Source: Antennarius striatus
Taxonomy: Eukaryota > Chordata > Actinopteri > Lophiiformes > Antennariidae
Length of the DNA stretch: 64,000 nucleotides
Reading direction: 5' to 3'
NCBI RefSeq assembly: GCF_040054535.1
Contig: NC_090778.1
Coordinates: forward strand, 8,378,001 to 8,442,000
The position numbers were made by a program, and so were the translations under genes. The notes below the pieces were generated by a model. The model worked only from the letters and a program-made list of their open reading frames with translations. It was not told where the DNA came from and searched no databases. Positions 34,504 to 47,989 of this stretch are shown here, piece by piece. Numbering within the stretch: position 1 is the stretch's first letter; every line of letters starts with the position of its first letter.

Positions 34504-37500
34504 AAAGAAAGAAACAGATGAAATGTAGCCGCAAGAGGACAATGTAGCCGCAAGAGGACACAAGCCAGTGTCTTATTGTGCCGGTCCCAAGCCCGGATAA
34601 ATACAGAGGGTTGCGTCAGGAAGGGCATCCGGCGTAAAACTTTTGCCAAATCAAAGATGCGAATCAAACCTATGACTTCCATACCGGATTGGTCGAGGCC
34701 CGGGTTAACAACGACCGCCATCGGCGCTGTTGACCCACAGGGCGCCGGTGGAAATTGGATTACTGTTGGTCGAAGAAGGAGAGGAGGAAAGTGCGTTCGC
34801 ACGAAGAAAGAGAAGAGGAACACCAAGAGTATAGGACTGAGAGTAGGGACGTTGAATGTTGGAACTATGACACGAAAAGGTAGAGAGTTGGTTGACATGA
34901 TGCAGAGGAGGAAGGTAGACATACTGTGTGTCCAGGAAACCAGGTGGAAAGGTAGCAAGGCTAGAAGTTTAGGAGCAGGGTTCAAGTTGTTCTATCATGG
35001 TGTAGATGGGAAGAGAAATGGAGTAGGAGTTATCTTGAAGGAGGAGTTTGTTAGGAATGTCCTGGAGGTAAAAAGAGTGTCGGATAGAGTGATGAGTCTG
35101 AAGCTAGAAATAGAAGGTGTGATGTTCAATGTTGTTAGCGGGTATGCTCCACAGGTAGGATGTGAGCTGGAGGAGAAGGAGAAATTCTGGTCGGACCTTG
35201 ATGAAGTGATGCAGAGCATGCCTAGAAGTGAGAGAGTTGTCATTGGAGTAGACTTCAATGGACATGTTGGTGCAGGAAACAGAGGTGATGAGGAGGTGAT
35301 GGGCAGGTTTGGTGCCCAGGAGAGGAACGCAGAAGGACAGATGGTAGTTGACTTTGCAAAAAGGATGGAAATGGCTGTAGTGAATACTTTCTTCCAGAAG
35401 AGGCAGGAACACAGAGTGACCTTTAAGAGTGGCGGTAGGAGCACACAGGTAGACTACATCTTGTGTAGACGGTGTAACCTGAAAGAGATCAGTGACTGCA
35501 AAGTAGTGGTAGGTGAGAGTGTAGCCAAACAGCATAGGATGGTGGTGTGTAGGATGACTCTGGTGGTGAGGAAGATGAAGAGGGCAAAGGCAGAGCAGAA
35601 GACAAAATGGTGGAAGCTGAAAAAGGAAGAGTGTTGCATGACTTTTAGGAAGGAGTTAAGACAGGCTCTGGGTGGTCAGGAGGTGCTTCCAGATGACTGG
35701 ACAACTACAGCTAATGTGATCAGGGAGACAGGTAGGAGAGTACTTGGTGTGTCATCTGGAAGGAAAGTAGATAAGGAGACTTGGTGGTGGAATGAGGAGG
35801 CACAGGAGTGTATACAGAGAAAGAGGTTAGCCAAGAGGAAGTGGGACACTGAGAGGACTGAGGAGAGTAGACAGGAGTACAGGGAGATGCAGCGTAAGGT
35901 GAAGGTAGAGGTAGCAAAGGCCAAACAAGAAGCTTATGATGACTTGTATGCTAGGTTGGACAGTAAGGAGGGAGAGACTGATCTATACCGGTTGGCAAGA
36001 CAGAGAGATAGAGATGGGAAGGACGTGCAGCCGGTTAGGGTGATTAAGGATAGGGATGGAAGTCTATTGACAGGTGCCAGTAGTGTGATGGGAAGATGGA
36101 AAGAGTACTTTGAAGAGTTGATGAACGTGGAAAATGAGAGGGAACAAAGACTAGAAGAGGTGACTGTTGTGGACCAGGATGTAGCAAAGATTAGTCAGGA
36201 TGAAGTGAGGAGGGCATTGAAGAGGATGAAGAGTGGAAAGGCAGTCGGTCCTGATGATATACCTGTAGAGGTATGGAAGTGTCTAGGAGAGGTGGCGGTA
36301 GAGTTTCTGACTGGGTTATTCAACAGGATCTTAGATAGTGAGAAGATGCCTGAGGAATGGAGGAGAAGTGTGCTGGTGCCCATTTTTAAGAACAAGGGAG
36401 ATGTGCAGAGTTGTGGCAACTACAGAGGAATAAAGCTGATGAGCCATACAATGAAGTTATGGGAGAGAGTAGTGGAAGCTAGACTAAGGGCAGAAGTGAA
36501 CATTTGTGAGCAGCAGTATGGTTTCATGCCAAAAAAGAGTACTACAGATGCAGTATTTGCTTTGAGGATGTTGATAGAGAAGTACAGAGAAGGCCAGAGG
36601 GAGCTGCATTGTGTTTTTGTAGATCTGGAGAAAGCTTATGACAGGGTGCCCAGAGAGGAACTGTGGTATTGTATGAGGAAGTCTGGAGTGGCAGAGAAGT
36701 ATGTTAGAATGGTGCAGGACATGTATGAAGACTGTAAGACAGTGGTGAGGTGTGCTGTAGGTGTGACAGAGGAGTTCAAGGTGGAGGTGGGACTGCATCA
36801 GGGATCAGCTCTGAGCCCCTTCTTGTTTGCCATGGTGATGGACAGGCTGACAGACGAGGTTAGACAGGAATCTCCATGGACTATGATGTTTGCAGATGAC
36901 ATTGTGATCTGTAGTGAGAGCAGGGAACAGGTGGAGGAGAAGCTAGAGAAGTGGAGGTTTGTCCTGGAAAGGAGAGGAATGAAGGTTAGCCGCAGTAAGA
37001 CAGAGTACATGTGTGTGAATGAGAGGGACCCAAGTGGAATAGTGAGGTTACAGGGAGAAGAGATCAAGAAGGTGGAGGATTTTAAGTACTTAGGCTCAAC
37101 AGTCCAGAGCAATGGAGAGTGTGGAAAAGAGGTGAAGAAGCGTGTCCAGGCAGGATGGAACGGGTGGAGGAAAGTGTCAGGTGTGATGTGTGATAGAAGA
37201 GTTTCAGCTAAAATGAAGGGAAAGGTGTACAAAACTGTGGTGAGACCAGCGATGTTGTTTGGTCTAGAGACAGTGTCACTGAAGAAAAGACAGGAGACAG
37301 AGCTAGAGGTAGCAGAGATGAAGATGCTGAGGTTCTCTCTGGGAGTGACCAGGAAGGATAGGATCATGAATGAGTACATCAGAGGGACAGCACATGTTAG
37401 AGGTTTTAGAGATAAAGTCAGAGAGGCCAGACTGAGATGGTTTGGACATGTCCAGAGGAGAGATAGTGAATATATTGGTAGAAGGATGCTGAGTTTTGAA

Positions 37501-37692
37501 CTGCCAGGCAGGAGGTCTAGAGGAAGACCAAAGAGGAGGTTTATGGATGTAATGAGGGAAGACATGAAGGTAGTTGGTGTGAGAGAAGAGGATTCAAAGG
37601 ACAGGGCTAGATGGAGGAAATTGATTCGCTGTGGCGACCCCTGAAGGGAAAAACCGAAAGGAAAAGAAGAAGAAAGAAAGAAACAGATGAAA
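34504..37692 (+). mobile_element. RTE-type LINE copy 2, intact and full length
   Basis: Flanked by a 20 bp target-site duplication (AAAGAAAGAAACAGATGAAA at 34504-34523 and 37673-37692). The 5' leader holds two perfect 19 bp units AATGTAGCCGCAAGAGGAC (34522-34540, 34541-34559), absent from copy 1. The shared body starts at CTTATTGTGCCGGTCCC (34572). The single ORF is unbroken, making it the only copy here that looks capable of moving. Confidence 0.92.
34657..37644 (+). CDS. LINE endonuclease-reverse transcriptase, intact
   Basis: One open frame of 995 codons plus a stop from the first in-frame ATG (34657, MRIKPM); the frame is open upstream to 34576. Domain order: a short basic region with GGKCVRTKKEKRN, then the apurinic/apyrimidinic-type endonuclease that nicks target DNA (LNVGTM, CVQETRW, VSGYAPQ, VDFNGHVG, VDYILCRR), a Lys/Arg-rich linker, and the reverse transcriptase with KAVGPDDIPVEVWK, CGNYRGIKLMSH, VFVDLEKAYDRVP, GLHQGSALSPFLFAM and FADD (36889-36900). 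The C-terminus carries RRSRGRPKRRFMDVMRED. The endonuclease motif is VDFN where copy 1 has ADFN. No separate ORF1 is seen, usual for this clade. Product acts on its own RNA for target-primed reverse transcription. Confidence 0.9.
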   Translation: MRIKPMTSIPDWSRPGLTTTAIGAVDPQGAGGNWITVGRRRRGGKCVRTKKEKRNTKSIGLRVGTLNVGTMTRKGRELVDMMQRRKVDILCVQETRWKGSKARSLGAGFKLFYHGVDGKRNGVGVILKEEFVRNVLEVKRVSDRVMSLKLEIEGVMFNVVSGYAPQVGCELEEKEKFWSDLDEVMQSMPRSERVVIGVDFNGHVGAGNRGDEEVMGRFGAQERNAEGQMVVDFAKRMEMAVVNTFFQKRQEHRVTFKSGGRSTQVDYILCRRCNLKEISDCKVVVGESVAKQHRMVVCRMTLVVRKMKRAKAEQKTKWWKLKKEECCMTFRKELRQALGGQEVLPDDWTTTANVIRETGRRVLGVSSGRKVDKETWWWNEEAQECIQRKRLAKRKWDTERTEESRQEYREMQRKVKVEVAKAKQEAYDDLYARLDSKEGETDLYRLARQRDRDGKDVQPVRVIKDRDGSLLTGASSVMGRWKEYFEELMNVENEREQRLEEVTVVDQDVAKISQDEVRRALKRMKSGKAVGPDDIPVEVWKCLGEVAVEFLTGLFNRILDSEKMPEEWRRSVLVPIFKNKGDVQSCGNYRGIKLMSHTMKLWERVVEARLRAEVNICEQQYGFMPKKSTTDAVFALRMLIEKYREGQRELHCVFVDLEKAYDRVPREELWYCMRKSGVAEKYVRMVQDMYEDCKTVVRCAVGVTEEFKVEVGLHQGSALSPFLFAMVMDRLTDEVRQESPWTMMFADDIVICSESREQVEEKLEKWRFVLERRGMKVSRSKTEYMCVNERDPSGIVRLQGEEIKKVEDFKYLGSTVQSNGECGKEVKKRVQAGWNGWRKVSGVMCDRRVSAKMKGKVYKTVVRPAMLFGLETVSLKKRQETELEVAEMKMLRFSLGVTRKDRIMNEYIRGTAHVRGFRDKVREARLRWFGHVQRRDSEYIGRRMLSFELPGRRSRGRPKRRFMDVMREDMKVVGVREEDSKDRARWRKLIRCGDP

Positions 37693-37699
37693 AAATAAT

Positions 37700-38045
37700 C
37701 CAGCTGTCAAGCATGTTTATCAACGTGTCTTCGACGTGGAGCTGTTACACATCAGCAAATAGCCGGTTTTAACTCCGTCCATTCTGTGTCCATGTGGACA
37801 TGGGTCAGACACATTAACGTCACAGCGGTTTTTGTCACAGGGAGACGCTGCCTGGATAGAAAAAGTTTCGGTTACAGCGTCCACATGACAATGTAGAACC
37901 GGCGGTTTCAAAAAAACTTTGGACAGCGTTTTCGTCCCAGATTTTTGTGTTGTCATGTGAAAACTGCAACGTGATTCCTTCTGGCAGATGCGCTGTGATT
38001 GGTTGGGCACTTGATTGACAGTTAGTGGGTGGAGTTAAAAGCATG
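37700..38045. mobile_element. Decayed MITE-like fragment (possible)
   Basis: Contains GTCCATGTGGACATGG, GTCCACATGACAATG and GGACAGCGTTTTCGT, which recall the GTCCACACGACAACGC motif of the element at 45438-45906. The ends are not defined. Confidence 0.35.
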
Positions 38046-38122
38046 ACACCGTGAGGTTTTCAAGTGAGCTTATTCAAATATGTAGGTAGGGAGATATCTC
38101 TCTCTACGTGTATATATGGTAT

Positions 38123-40560
<2,438 letters not shown>

Positions 40561-40564
40561 TGGC

Positions 40565-40945
40565 TTGGGGCGGCAGTGGCTCAGTGGTAGAGCGGGCGGT
40601 AGAGCGGGTCATCCAATGTTCTGAGATTGGCAGATTGATTCACGCTCCCACCCAAAAAAACATTTGGAGTGTGAGCTGACAGCGGGAGGTGTAAGATCAC
40701 TTCTGTAACACTGACGAGGCGCCCTTGAGCAAGGCGCCGTCCCCCTTACAAGTTGCTCATTTGGGCACACCACAAAGGAACTCTACCTCCCCCTGCATGC
40801 GTTGACACTCCACCTCCCTGTGTGCGTTTGTGTGTTCAGGGCCTGTACACACATATACAGTATATACAGTATATTCATGATTCAATTCAATTCAACTAGA
40901 GTGTGCCACTAATTTCCCTTCGGGGATTAAAATCATTATATAAAA
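40565..40945 (+). mobile_element. tRNA-headed SINE (family A copy 2)
   Basis: Same family as 30804-31165: CGGCAGTGGCTCAGTGGTAG head, CTTGAGCAAGGCGCC body and a GTGCCACTAATTTCCC plus TTCGGGGATTAAAATCA end. The head is partly duplicated (GCGGTAGAGCGGG). Confidence 0.75.
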
Positions 40946-40974
40946 GAAATTAAAAAAACATTGCCAACATGTTG

Positions 40975-41212
<238 letters not shown>

Positions 41213-41245
41213 CTTTATTAATCCCGGAGGAAATTGTATTATTTG
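41213..41245 (-). mobile_element. 3' end of a LINE/SINE, antisense
   Basis: Read on the minus strand it is AATTTCCTCCGGGATTAATAAAGTA, the typical fish LINE-type 3' end, running directly into the TATG/TATC tail that formed the adjacent microsatellite. Confidence 0.55.
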
Positions 41246-41904
41246 AGTGCTTGTCCACTAGAGAGCGCTTCAAAGATACTAGCAGAATCGACAAATTCCG
41301 AACTTTTAAGCGAGAAAAAACTAAAGACAAAACTGTATTCGTGGAAACATAAAGAATACTGTATATGGTTTTCTTTTTGTTTTTTGCTTTCAAACAAAAA
41401 TCATAACAAAATGTGTCATTTGTGACAAAAATATCTGTTTTGGTCGTTGTTTTCTCTTGTCTGTGTCTCTTATTGCAACTGTGTGGGTTTGTCTATGCTC
41501 TACTTGCCTTGCTTACCTTGTTTTTTTGTGAGCCATTTTGCTTACACTACAGCTGTAGTACCCAATCAGTGTAGCTGGTTGTTATATGGATGTCATGACA
41601 TTATTTCTAATGTGACAAACACACAGGCGAGGTGCATCAAAAAAAGAAAAAAAACATCCACACCTACCCCCAAGATAACTGTGATTTTCCTCTATGTTAT
41701 AACCAAACTCTACAACAAATGTAGCAGTATTAAAAGAAAAATATTACTAAAAACCTTGGGTGCAATTGCAACACTTTTAAGAAAGATGGGTTTGGTTTGT
41801 TCCGTCTCTCAGTGATGATACAAGGTAGTGAGCATTCTCTCTGACCAATCAATGGTTGACAGTGCTTCCATGCTCGCATTTGGTATTGCTTAAGCTCTAT
41901 TGAA

Positions 41905-42205
41905 CTAGGTGATACCAAACATTCTCCAGGTAGCAGGTTCCAAGATTAGAGCCCCATTCTGTATGGGGTTTGCATGCTCTCCCTGTATTTGCGTGGGTTC
42001 TCTCCAGGTTATGCCCACCTCCAAAAAAACAGGCCCTTCAGGTGGATTGGCAAGTATGAAGTTGCCCGTATGTGTGATTGTGTGCGTGAGTGTTTGTCTT
42101 GCTCGGAGTGCCACCTGCCCCGTGCTCCCGGTCATCTGGAATAGGCTCCAGCACACCCCGACCAGCCACAGCAATCAAAATGCAGGTATAGAAAATGGAT
42201 GAGTG
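41905..42205 (+). mobile_element. Diverged tRNA-headed SINE remnant
   Basis: The body phrases GTTTGCATGCTCTCCCTGT, GTGGGTTCTCTCCAGG and TAGGCTCCAGCACACCCCGA match the family at 1957-2320. The A-box part is worn away. It ends in a short GATGAGTGGATGG tail. Confidence 0.65.
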
Positions 42206-42489
42206 GATGGAGCAGGTTCCAAGTTTGTGAAGTAACTGCAAGGTAAATGGAGTAGAGGCGAGGTAAGCTGATACAATTTTATGTAAAAGGCCATTAGTTG
42301 CAGCCAGAGATAAGCTTTCTGGTAAACAACATATTGACATTAAAGATTGAGGTAGGCAGTAGGATGATGTAGTCTTTTTACGTATAATATGAACATGTAA
42401 AACAAATTATTTCAATCTATTTGACTTTAGGTGATAAACTTTAAACTCAGCCTTATTTAGAGAAAAATAGTCAGAGAAAATGAAAGCAG

Positions 42490-42753
42490 AGCAGTCTGCC
42501 AGGCTTTTTAAAAAAAAAAAAACTCCTATGATCCTCCCACCTTCTCCTTTTGCTGCCACTTTGCTGCTCCTGCTGACTGGGGAGAAGGAGGAGGAGGAGG
42601 AGGAAGAGAGATGCCGGGAGCGTACACCTTACCTCCCTCCTTTCCTCTCTTTTTTCCTCCCCTGTCTGTCTCTCTTCTTCACTCCACAGCGACAGCAGCA
42701 CTCACCAAACACACTACAACACACCACCACTGTTGTTGGCACGCTAACACACA

Positions 42754-42805
<52 letters not shown>

Positions 42806-42899
42806 CACACACGCACACACACACACACACTTGCATACTGAGCAGCATCCTCATCCTCATCACAACCCGAGCCGCCCTTGGACTGCTGCAAGCGAGGTG
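42490..42899 (+). other. Candidate 5' non-coding exon, possibly of adamtsl2
   Basis: A C/T-rich and CA-rich stretch ends in CTGCTGCAAGCGAG followed by GTGAGTTGG, a perfect splice donor (exon end 42897). The first coding exon of adamtsl2 begins with an acceptor one base before its ATG, so an upstream non-coding exon must exist. This is the best-looking donor I noticed in the 11 kb upstream. Link to adamtsl2 is inference; start of the exon is unknown. Confidence 0.25.
42746..42830. repeat. (CA)n microsatellite
   Basis: About 42 CA units with TA, CT and CG interruptions. Confidence 0.95.
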
Positions 42900-43132
42900 A
42901 GTTGGTAAATATTTAAAACATTCTGTGTGTGAGTGTGTGTGTATGTGTATGTGTATGAGTGTGTGAGTGTGTTGTGTGCTTTATTTTGTGTTTTGTGTTT
43001 GCATTTGTGTGTATAGTTTTTTGTGTGTCTGTGCAGCTGTGTTCACTATTTGCATGTGCAAGTGTAGACTCTCTCTCCCCTTCTCCTTCTTCTCTTTCCC
43101 TCTCTCTTCTCTTGCTCTCTTGCGCTCTGTCT

Positions 43133-43134
<2 letters not shown>

Positions 43135-43193
<59 letters not shown>

Positions 43194-43210
43194 CGCGTGC
43201 ATGTGTGTGT
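43135..43210. repeat. (GT)n microsatellite
   Basis: About 38 GT units, preceded by a CT-rich tract (43070-43130). Confidence 0.95.
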
Positions 43211-43549
43211 TTGTGTGTGGGTCCGGAAACCTGTCAGCTTTGAGAAATCTCTATATGTGTGTCTATGTTTGCTAACTTGTAGAGGCAAACAGTTGTGCCA
43301 ATGCTACTTGTCAAACAGTGAGTTGTGGTTGTTGTGGCTCTAAACCCTATGTGCGTGTGTGTGTGTCTGTGCGTAGATTGCTCCCTTCAGGTCACACACA
43401 CTTTTAAAGCTTATTTGTACTATATGTACTGGCATTGATATAACACTCACGGCATCAAACACTTGCACCTGAGTAGGCAGATCTACTGAATAGAAAGAAC
43501 TAGATGATCTTTTTATAGTGTAGAATCCCTCATTGATTGATTGATTGGT

Positions 43550-43664
43550 TCATTCATTCATCCATCCATCCATCCATCCATCCACCCATCCATCCATCCA
43601 TCCATCCATCCATCCATCCATCCATCCATCCATCCATCCATCCATCTATCCATTCATTCATTCA
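43550..43664. repeat. (ATCC)n microsatellite
   Basis: About 28 ATCC/ATTC units. Immediately after it, TTTTGATACCGGCTTTTGTCC and a short GTCATGGGTCAC stretch look like an antisense SINE or LINE end, so the tract probably grew from a GGAT-type tail. Confidence 0.95.
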
Positions 43665-44767
43665 GTTTTGATACCGGCTTTTGTCCACTGTCATGGGTCA
43701 CAGTAGTGTAGAATCATGTAATATTTAATCATCCATTTTTTGCTTGTTAAATCTTACTGTTTCACTTTAACTTAAAGTTTTAATTTGAATTTGAATAATC
43801 TACTAGTTCTAATTCTACTATTGGTCTAACAGTGTGTGAAAACTTTGTGGAAAAAACAAAAAACAGGGAACCTTACTAGAAGAACCAGGGGCAGAACTGC
43901 TTGTCACTGTAAAAATTGAAAATGTGTTCAATACAGGCAGCCATTCCAAACTGATAAATGGGAAGAAATGCTTTCTCAATGTAAAGCCTGGCTTTAAAGT
44001 TTTTGTCTGCAGAATATAGTTGTGATCAGTGATGTGCAGTGAGGTTCATGGCTGGTGAGGCACTGATCTCATCATAATTACTGTAGATTTACAAACATAT
44101 GAACCTACAGTGTAGCTTATTCACCATTTAATTATCAACTGTGAGTGGGTTATTTTTAAAGTCTCAGAGCAGAATTATTAGAATTATTTACACGTACAAA
44201 CTGAAACACACAAATAAGCACATTTGATTAAAAAATATGTTATGTTGTTTCCTACATGTTTGTTTATATGTTACGTTTATTTATAAATGAAGTCCATGCG
44301 CCGCTCCTTCTGAACAAAAGCAGCGAAAAGAAATTATATAGTAAGGCAAGGCGAGTGGAAAATAAATGATGGCTGTAAGTGAGCTGTCACTTCTTCTACG
44401 GCCAAGGAAGAAGACTCCTAGACCGAATTCTTTGGATCACCAGCGCCCCCTACCAATGTGGCACGACAGCAGTGCCTTGTCCCAGCGGTTTCAGGACCGC
44501 TCAACTCAACAAAGACATCACACACATGCAGATGTTGACAAAAAAACACTGTAGATTATACACATTACCTAAATTATGGAAATTTAGTTCATAGAGCAAA
44601 TGTGTTTGAACATTTTAATTAGTGCTGTCAGGTGATTAAAAAAATTAAACTAATTAATTATAGGATTTGTAATTAATTAATCTAATTAATCCTATTTTAA
44701 TCTCATACCTGCTAAAGGCCCCCAAATAACATTACAAAATTGTAGTGCATGACTAATCAATAGAATA

Positions 44768-45105
44768 CGGCACGGTGGCGTAGTGGTTAGCACTGCTGCC
44801 TCACTGCTGCCTCACAGCACGAAGGTCAGGGGTTTAAACCCCATCATTTCCAACGTGGCCTTTCTGTGAAGAGTTTGCATGTTCACTCTGTGTCTGAATG
44901 GGGGTTCTCTGGTTTCCCCCCATTATCAGGAAAAAACATGCATCTAAGAAATATTAGGTCATGTTGGACCTTAGTGGCGGAGCACCCAGGGTGCAGCAGC
45001 TCTGGACCAACTATCTGTTGGGCCTTGAAATGTTGTTGTACCATCCCTGTGTGTGTATAATGACAAATAAAGAAAGTTTGACTTTTGACTTTTTGTTTTG
45101 ACTTT
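44768..45105 (+). mobile_element. tRNA-headed SINE nested in the hAT-like element
   Basis: Starts GGCACGGTGGCGTAGTGGTTAGC, with a duplicated CTGCCTCACTG and a B-box-like GGTTTAAACCCC. It ends with AATAAAGAAAGTTTGACTTTTG repeats. A possible 6 bp flank GAATAC occurs on both sides. Confidence 0.7.
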
Positions 45106-45437
45106 GAATACACCAAGGAGAGAAGATTTGAAATCCACATTTTTATTGGTTAAGTGTGCTTTATAAATGAAATTCAAAAGAAAAAAGGCCAAGCACATCA
45201 GCAAACCAATTAGGCCAGGTGCATTTCTCAAAAATGCAATACGAATACAGTTAAAGATAAATGAAATTCAGAAATAAAATAAGGCTGAGTCTCAAATAGG
45301 CACATAAGCAGACTTTCAATCAAAATGAATACTTAAGCTGACTCAATACAGCAATTCAAAATGAATAGTATAACATGCCTCTAAATAAGACACCATCAAT
45401 AGCAAAATGCCAACAGGCATCTCCTTTAAAAGTCTAA

Positions 45438-45906
45438 GGCCCCGTCCACACGATGAAGGTTTTTTTAAAACGCGACTTTTTTGTTGCGTTTACGCCTTCC
45501 GTCCACACGACAACGCAGATATCCGAAACGAAAACGCAACTTTTCGAAAACGCTGGCCTAGGGGGATTTTTAAAAAAACGCTGGGTCTGCGTTGTCGTGT
45601 GCATGTTGTATCCGCAACTTTTAAAAAACGTTGACGTCTTACCTGCGACGAAAAACCACTGTGACGTCGTATTTATGGGCCCGTGTGTTGTGACAACAAA
45701 ACATGGAGGATTCCTATTGGATAAAATTTGACTCAATACTGCCACCACGTGGTTTGGCATGCTTATAGCCGTCTTCGAAAATGCACTGCTGTGTTTACGT
45801 GTGGACGGAGATTTTTTGAAACACTGTCGTGTGGACGCGAATCGTTTTCGATGCGTTATTAAAAAGTTGCGTTTTAAAAAAAATCCGTCATCATGTGGAC
45901 GGGGCC
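45438..45906. mobile_element. MITE with terminal inverted repeats
   Basis: The left end GGCCCCGTCCACACGATGA and the complement of the right end GGCCCCGTCCACATGATGA differ at one of 19 positions. The 469 bp body is rich in AAAACGC and CCACACGAC repeats in both orientations and encodes nothing. Flanks AAGTCTAA and TAAGCTAA agree at only 5 of 8, so exact borders and superfamily (hAT is likely) are uncertain. Confidence 0.75.
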
Positions 45907-46019
45907 TAAGCTAACGTTCAACTCTGTGTCCTTGACATGTTTTGCATTTAAACGATACGTTAGGCTGGAGCTGCTTCGGTGATATGAAAATTCTCTTTTA
46001 CAAAAGGTACATATAATAA

Positions 46020-46330
46020 TTATTGTAATAATAATAATAATGGATTAGATTTATATAGCACTTTTCTGGACACTCAAAGATGCTTTACATCGGATCCATT
46101 ATTCATTCACTCCTCATTCATACTTGGTGATGGTAAGCTCTGTGTGCAGCCACAGCTGCCCTGGGGCAGAATGACGGAGGCGTCTACAGCGCAGAATCAC
46201 TGCGTTTTTGCTGATAGTCTCGTCTTTGTTCTTTTTAGAAATAAACTTTCCGCCCAAAGGTCCAAGTGGGCTTGCCTCGCTCTCCTGTGTCGCGTCCATC
46301 TCTGTTGTCAGTCACCCTGCTTTTGACTAG
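46020..46330 (+). mobile_element. Interspersed repeat fragment
   Basis: TGGATTAGATTTATATAGCAC, then CACTCAAAGATGCTTTACAT and GCCACAGCTGCCCTGGGGCAG form a phrase set found as a dispersed repeat in many fish genomes. The family name is not certain. Confidence 0.45.
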
Positions 46331-46769
46331 TGGCGCAGGTAGGAAGTGACGTCACTGCAACTTACGGGTCCCTCAATGGGCAAAATTTAAAGTGCTTGCG
46401 CATTGACTTGCCCCTCACGATTAATTGCGTTAATTTTAATAGCGCATTAATTTGCAGCGTAATTAATTAATCTAATTTATGCGTTAAACTGGCAGCCCAA
46501 ATTTTAATAGCGACATATAGAGAGATGTATAGCATGCCAGCACACCTAGTCGATCCATTGTGCAATCCACAATGAGGCTCGGCTGGCTGGTGCAGGTCTC
46601 TTCTCCGTGTTTCAGTGGTAAATGCGAAAATTCAGCTATTTTGAGTAAAAAATAACCTAAAATTGGTGATGTTGAATAGAAAATAACTTTATAATACCAT
46701 CACTTGATGAATATTACCATTTCATTTATTTATTCCATCTTTCTTTCTTTTTTTCTCTCATTATGGCAG

Positions 46770-47106
46770 GTGAGACCCGTAATTGTCTCTTCAATCATTT
46801 ATCCGCTTATGTTTGTTTGGGTCATGGGTTTACTGGAGTGGGGTCCACCCATTGACAAGTCGCCAGTTCAGCTTCGGGCAACACATTGACAAACACCCAT
46901 TCACACACACATTCACACCTGTGGCAAATTTGAGTAGTCAATTCACTCAAGTTGCATGTTTCTGGAGTAGTGAGGAAATCAGCGAACCAGAGAACCCATG
47001 CAGACAAGAAGAGAACATCCAATGCTGCACAGAAAGTAGAATTTAAACCAGTGAACTCCTTGCTGTGAGGCAACAGCGCTAGCCACTGTGCCACTATGCT
47101 GTCCTG
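46770..47106 (-). mobile_element. tRNA-headed SINE, antisense copy
   Basis: Read on the minus strand it begins near 47106 with GGACAGCATAGTGGCACAGTGG, then GCTGTTGCCTCACAGCAAGG, the CATGGGTTCTCTGG body, and ends near 46790 with CATGACCCAAACAAACATAAGC. Same superfamily as the element at 1957-2320. Confidence 0.7.
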
Positions 47107-47989
47107 AGTTGACTTTTCACACACTACATATTTTGACAGCAGTCATTGTGAAGTTTAAAAGACACAATTACTTTTTGTGTCTTGTTAAACTTTAAAAAGA
47201 CACAAAAAGATATTTAAAATTTAAAAAAAAATTTTTTTTAAACAACTTGCTCCCAGGAGTCTGGTGGGAAGACCAACCATTAATGGGCTCACCTGCCTTT
47301 AGAAAACCAGCTCAGTAGTCATGTTGTTTTTGTGTTACTGCGAATGAACATGATTTCTGTACTAAGCCTTTTTTCTTTAAGCCTGAGGTTGAGTCATAAA
47401 AAGATCAGAGTTCAAATGGGAGGGGTTTACACTGATTTCCGTCTGCTCAAATTCAACTGAACTCTGCTGACCTCTCAACTTCTCAGACAGCTCTGAGAAT
47501 CTGAAGGCTTCCCCTCCTTCTTTTCCCAACTCTGTATTTATCCATCATCTTTCCAGTTTCTTGATCTATCTGGCAATTCATGTCATCCCAAAACTAAGCA
47601 AAAATGAACAGATATGAACTTTGGAAAACTGGCAGAAACACTAATCTAAATAAGTCCTTTCACTTTTTCATTTAACAACTTAAAAAAGATTTTTTTTTAA
47701 TTCAATGTTTCAACAAGAAAATAAGCAACAAGCTTGCATACACATGCAATGCTAAATCTCTTCACAGAAACTATTCTACTATGAAGTTTGAACCTTGGCG
47801 CTATATACACATACTGTATATCCAGTATGCTGATTTTATTACTGTGACAATACATTGCTGCTTCATCTGTTGAGCCAACATTCTGTTATACAATATTCCA
47901 ATTTAATTCTAACCCTTACTAATTCTTAACTGAATGTTTGAAACAGGTGTGCTTTTTGTGTAATTAATAACTGGATTAAAAAAAGACTA

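Larger units (their letters stand above)
44620..46500. mobile_element. hAT-like DNA element with nested insertions
   Basis: Flanked by identical 8 bp copies ATTTTAAT (44612-44619 and 46501-46508), the target-site size of hAT transposons. The left end TAGTGCTGTCAG and the complement of the right end TTGGGCTGCCAG agree at 9 of 12 positions. Both subterminal regions carry GTAATTAATTAATCTAATT. Inside are a SINE (44768), a MITE (45438) and another repeat fragment (46020), leaving little of the original element. No transposase is visible. Confidence 0.65.

Noticed and set aside
41447..41815. 122-codon plus-strand frame
   Set aside because: No domain, splice or homology support; biased composition of surrounding repeat-rich DNA.
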